The notes under the pieces are model-generated. The model worked only from the letters and a program-made list of their open reading frames with translations, was not told where the DNA came from and searched no databases. 10,887 nucleotides of DNA from an uncultured Mycoplasmataceae bacterium. Its GTDB lineage: Bacteria; Bacillota_I; Bacilli_A; Mycoplasmatales; Mycoplasmoidaceae. Shown in pieces: positions 7,245-10,887 of the stretch. The position numbers and the translations under genes were made by a program. Every line of letters starts with the position of its first letter. Within the stretch, counting starts at the first letter, position 1. Location of the stretch: positions 1-10,887 of the forward strand of contig CASEPW010000107.1 in the NCBI GenBank assembly GCA_949289925.1, read 5' to 3'.

Positions 7245-10200
7245 TTTTTCTTCTTGTTCTTCTTGTTTTTTTGACTTCTTTTGTTTCTTAATTTTAGGTT
7301 TTTTAGTTTCAGATCATTCATTATTTTCGTTTGCAATAAAGAATTTCCCCTCTTCGTTTTTGAAATATCATTTATTGTCAACTTCAAAAGGTTCATTAAT
7401 AGGAATATTTTTATTCATATCAAAAGTTTGTTTAATTTTATTTTTTGATTCATTAACAAACTTATTCATTGATTCTAATGCTTCTCTTTTTCTTTGACCT
7501 GGTAAAATAGGTTCTTTTGGTGGTTTAACTTTTACTTCTTTTTGTTTTACTGGTTTATATTGTTTAAAAGGTTTAGGAGCCTTTTCTTCTTTTAATAATG
7601 GAATTAATTTAGGACGAGAATTTATAATCTTATCTTTAGTTTTTATAACTAATGGGATTGTAGTTTCATCTGCATTTATTAAACCTCTATTATGATTTTC
7701 ATTAATATAATATCTTTTCTTTCTAAATAAGAAACCAAAACAAATAATAGATACAATGATAACAAGTAAAACAACAATAATGATTAATATTAACATTAAA
7801 AAATCTGTAGTATTTGATGAATTAATTCTTGATTTAAATCCTCCAACTGAGAAAGTAAATGTTGTTCAATTAGTAGTGTCTCCATTTGAAATGCCGTCTT
7901 TGTTTACATCAACAAAAACTCCTTCATCATTGAAATATTTATTAATTTTATACTCTATTGAAACTATTCCTTGATTGAATAATGTTTCATCTCCTCCACT
8001 ACTAGCAGATGTAACATTTAAGATTTCATATTCAGGCCCTTGATATTGAGAATATGATATATCTGTTTGTTGAGCAAAAGTAACAAAATTAGTAATTAAA
8101 TGTGGATTTTCAATTAAATCAATAGGATCAATTGAAGAAAGATTTTTATTAACATCTGCAAGTATTAAATAATTTGGAACTACTTTTTTTAATCCATTAA
8201 TAGTAATGATTATTGGAGAAGATGGTTTATTTAATATAGGGTTTCCAAAATCATCATAATAATTATTTAATACAACTTTAAAAGTTATTGAACCTGCAAT
8301 ACTATTAAAATTTGTTTCTATATCTAATTTTGGGTTGTAAATAATATCAAAGTCAGATAATGAATCGCTATAAGGATTTGAAAATGAAATATAATCTTTT
8401 AAAACATCTTTGGGATTTTTATTTTCATTCATAATTTTATTATTTAATTCTTGTGGAAAGAAATTAAATAAAGTATTTGAATTTATTGAATCTTTTAACA
8501 CAGGGTTAACTATTGTTTTCGATTTCATTTGCATATTTGTAAGTGTGATTTCAAAAACTTCATTTTTAACATTATTAGATTCATTTCCTGAATCATTAAA
8601 AATTTTTGAAGGTATTGCATAAAATTTTAGTTTTCCTTCTTTATTGTATGGTTCAAATTTAATTGAAGAAAAAGAAGTATTTTCAGGAAATTTTTCAATA
8701 CTTATATAATTTTGTCAATTACCTTCATTAACCTCAGAAGGTAAAACATTTTTTGATTCATCTTTTTGTATAAAATGACTTTTCCCTCTAAATTTAAAAC
8801 CTTCAATTTTAAAACTGATAGGAACTGATGGAGTAGTAGTAAGAACTCCTTTTGAGTCATAATAATTTGTAAGTGTTACATCAAACATTAATGAACTAGA
8901 TGAATTTCTTGCAATTATATTGCTAATTTTGTATTTTAATGAATCTGGTGCAGAATTAAAAGTAAGAAAACTTTTTATATCATCATCAATTAAATCTGAA
9001 GCATAAATATTTTCTATTTTTTCTGGTGCTATTGCATCTTTATTTAAAGTAACAGTAGTTGGCTGTCTTTGATTAAAATTATTAATATTTAAAGCTATTT
9101 TATTTAGATTATTTAAAGATTGTTTTTGTAAAATCCCATCACCGTTATATCACATAGATGGTGAAAATTCTATTAATAATTCCCCTGTTTTATTATTAAC
9201 ATCCATTTTTCTATAATTAAAAATAGTTCCATCAGGATATGATTCATTATTTACAAAAATACCAACATAATTAGGATTATTTTCATCATCAAAATTAACC
9301 TCAGATGGTAATATTAATTTTGGTTCAGTTTTAACTGTAGTAACTGATGGTGAAACTATTTTAAAACCTTCAATTGTCAACTTAATTACTTTTGAATCAG
9401 CATTAACTATTGAACCCATTTGATAATAGTTGCTCATTACAACATCTAAATATAAAGAACCTGTTTTATTATTAAATGATTTTTGATCAATTCTTAAACT
9501 AAAATAATCTTTTGGAGGATTATTTACATTAAGATATTCATCAATTAGTTGTTTATCTATCTTATTTTCAAAAACATCTTGAGCTAAAACATTACTATCT
9601 CCATTTTTTTTAACTGAAACTGTTGTATTAATTGGGTCCTTTAAGTTAATAAGTTTAACATTTGAAATTGTAATAGCATCAGATTTGTTTGGAATTAATA
9701 TACCTAAATCATTGTATATGTTGAATATCTTTGCATTAAATGTTAAAGAACGATCATTATTGTTTCTGTTTATAATTACAATATCAAATATATTTAATAC
9801 TTTTTCAAAATTTGATGGTAATCCTGAAGAAACTGAAAGAATCATATCTCTTATGTTAGATTCATTAACATTATCAGCAATAATATTTAATGAAGACGCA
9901 TCAATTTCTTGATTATTTTTAGGAATAATTGAAGCAGGTTGTCTTGCTAAATTATTTATTGTTACTGAAAAATTAACTGGAGAAGTTTTATCATCTTTAT
10001 AATAAAACGTACTATTAGTTGGATTTTCAACAATTGCAGTTGTTAAAGAAACATCAACCCTCAATTCACCAGTGTTATCATTTGGAGAAAAATTATATGA
10101 TAATTTAGGTTGTTTTTCATAATCATTAGGTAAATTAATAATTGAAATATATTGATCTATATTAGATTCATCAATTTCTGATGGTTTTCTATTTGTAGGA

Positions 10201-10697
10201 TGATTTGGATTTATCACAACATTTGTCGCTGCATCATACTTTTTAAAACCTCTAATTGTAAATCTTTGTTTTGGTGAAAAATTAGGGGAAACAGTACCAG
10301 CATTTAAATATGGCGAAACTTGAGCATTTAAAACCAGTACTCCTTCATTATCTTTATAATCTATACATTCTACCTTTTTAACTGTAGTAACATTTTCGAC
10401 AGGATTTTCTATTTCTAAAAAATTATCAAATATTTGTTGTTGAAAAAATTGATTATTGTCTGAATCAAGTAATCCATGGAAAATTTTACCTGCAAAAATT
10501 TCTGAATTATTCAATGAACTTTTAACAACTATATTTGTAGTGTTACTTGAAGTTTTTGCACTATTAATAATTGTTGCATTATTATCAACATTGTTTACTA
10601 TAGTTTTGGTATTTATAAAACAAAACATCCCTGTCAAAATAGAAACAGGAATGAAAAAACAAATAATTTTATTGTAAATTTTTCTTTTTTTAGACAT
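7242..10697 (-). CDS. Large repeat-bearing surface protein with lipoprotein-17-like domains
   Basis: A single 1151-residue frame. Five UGA codons (Trp 516, 662, 944, 1110, 1128) would split it into several false genes under the standard code. KKRK then a hydrophobic helix (about 11-29) forms a signal or anchor; Cys26 follows TGMF, which is not a proper lipobox. Residues about 70-954 hold nine degenerate modules (see repeat entry), each ending near an 'I.GFK'-like motif. They resemble the mycoplasma lipoprotein-17 related variable-surface domain. A strong membrane helix (about 966-991) and stop-transfer RKKR follow. The final 160 residues should be cytoplasmic: Lys/Pro-rich (KAPKPFKQYKPVKQ..., VKPPKEPILPGQRK), then a Trp/Gly/aromatic stretch at 1110-1128 and a Lys/Glu tail. 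No Shine-Dalgarno precedes ATG 10697. It lies between rpmA and rpsF. A surface adhesin, variable antigen or envelope-to-cytoskeleton link is inference. Confidence 0.9.
7836..10490 (-). repeat. Nine degenerate repeat modules encoded in the surface-protein gene
   Basis: At protein level a unit of roughly 80-120 residues recurs. It opens with an LPSEV-like start and an N.YI.I.N.P segment, passes through a strand pair 'tG.L.v.v.l.NYY...G', and ends on 'i.i.GFK'. Clear endings are IRGFK (148-152), TINNL (246-250), SNVKL (345-349), IEGFK (442-446), INNFN (538-542), IEGFK (631-635), TLTNM (718-722), INGLK (833-837) and VGGFK (951-955). Clear openings are KPSEI (171), LPSEV (463) and LPSEV (652). Clear centres are TGELRVDVSL, TGSLYLDVVMSNYY, SSLMFDVTLTNYY and AGSITFKVVLNNYY. 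Divergence is high, so recent DNA-level duplication is not visible. Confidence 0.75.
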
Positions 10698-10707
10698 AAA
10701 TTATTAT

Positions 10708-10735
10708 TACATATATATTATAAAATATATATGTA
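10708..10735. repeat. Perfect 12-bp AT-rich inverted repeat between rpmA and the surface-protein gene
   Basis: TACATATATATT (10708-10719) and AATATATATGTA (10724-10735) are exact reverse complements around a 4-nt loop. It starts 9 nt after the rpmA stop and ends 10 nt before the next start codon. It has no GC-rich stem and no U-tract, so it is at best an atypical terminator. It also contains short (TA)n runs. Confidence 0.7.
10717..10722 (-). promoter_or_regulatory. Possible -10 element for the surface-protein gene
   Basis: A perfect TATAAT on the minus strand lies 19 nt before ATG 10697, inside the inverted repeat. It would give a leader of only about 13 nt, consistent with the absence of a Shine-Dalgarno. 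No recognisable -35 is present at 16-18 nt, and AT-rich DNA makes chance matches likely. Read-through from rpmA is the alternative. Confidence 0.3.
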
Positions 10736-10744
10736 CATAAATTA

Positions 10745-10887
10745 TTATTTTTTATCAACAGAAGAAATTACTGAAACTTTTGTTTTGTTGTCTCCAAATC
10801 TTGAATATTTAACTATACCAGCTGATAAAGCAAATAAAGTATGATCTTTACCCATTCCAACGTTTAAACCTGGGTATATTCTAGTTC
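10745..10887 (-). CDS. rpmA: 50S ribosomal protein L27 (5' end cut by window edge)
   Basis: Only the C-terminal 46 residues are in the window. L27 sits near the peptidyl-transferase centre of the 50S subunit. [41 protein letters not shown] matches the L27 core 'fhPG.NVg.GkD.TLFAl.dG.VkferkG..kk.vsv' almost position by position. The gene ends in two consecutive stops (TAATAA). The N-terminus lies beyond the window, so whether it has the cleaved N-terminal extension known in Firmicutes and mycoplasmas cannot be judged. The next gene downstream is the surface protein, 47 nt away. Confidence 0.95.
   Translation of the reverse strand, partial: TRIYPGLNVGMGKDHTLFALSAGIVKYSRFGDNKTKVSVISSVDKK

Noticed and set aside
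10615..10625. Lipobox at Cys26 of the surface protein.
   Set aside because: The residues before Cys are TGMF, and Phe at -1 does not fit a lipoprotein signal, so I call a signal/anchor helix instead.
7242..10697. Apparent set of separate or broken genes (breaks near 7368, 7866, 8715 and 9150) suggesting a decayed surface-protein gene.
   Set aside because: All pieces share one frame and the breaks are UGA only. Read with UGA as Trp, the frame is open for 1151 codons and the repeat pattern continues across each break.
7188..10735. The surface-protein gene as a mobile element bounded by terminal inverted repeats.
   Set aside because: The two palindromes differ in sequence, each is self-complementary rather than paired with the other, and no transposase or target duplication is visible.

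Overview
The window comes from a Mollicute (Mycoplasma/Malacoplasma/Ureaplasma-type). It is very AT-rich, and its conserved genes read through only if UGA is tryptophan (genetic code 4). I count 23 in-frame UGA codons and no UGG in the annotated genes. Examples are EF-P, NusB, SSB, LemA and MtaB, each interrupted by UGA at positions where Trp or another aromatic residue fits. Read with the standard code, most genes here break into false fragments. All eleven genes lie on the minus strand, so transcription runs from high to low coordinates. The species cannot be fixed from the sequence alone.

In transcription order: (1) the 3' end of rpmA (ribosomal protein L27), cut by the right window edge. 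(2) A 1151-residue surface protein with an N-terminal signal/anchor, nine degenerate copies of a domain resembling the mycoplasma lipoprotein-17 ('lipoprotein-associated') module, a membrane helix near residue 980 and a 160-residue Lys/Pro-rich cytoplasmic tail. Perfect AT-rich inverted repeats lie just before and just after it. (3) A promoter and a candidate S6:S18 autoregulatory leader, then rpsF-ssb-rpsR, the usual S6/SSB/S18 block. This continues with 2-15 nt gaps into lemA and a DUF3137-family membrane protein, giving a five-gene unit. (4) A 49-nt gap with a possible promoter, then efp-nusB-rsmE-(four-helix membrane protein)-mtaB. In this unit every junction overlaps by 1-11 nt; mtaB is cut by the left window edge.

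Most genes are ordinary translation and RNA-maturation functions: ribosomal proteins, EF-P, a 16S rRNA methyltransferase, a tRNA methylthiotransferase, NusB and SSB. The less ordinary content is the repeat-bearing surface protein placed between two ribosomal loci, the LemA/DUF3137 membrane pair attached to the S6 operon, an EF-P whose tip lacks the usual modified lysine, and an unrecognised four-helix membrane protein. No tRNA, rRNA, CRISPR array, insertion sequence, transposase or phage gene is visible, and no gene-free stretch exceeds about 105 bases. I see no obviously new defence or mobile system.
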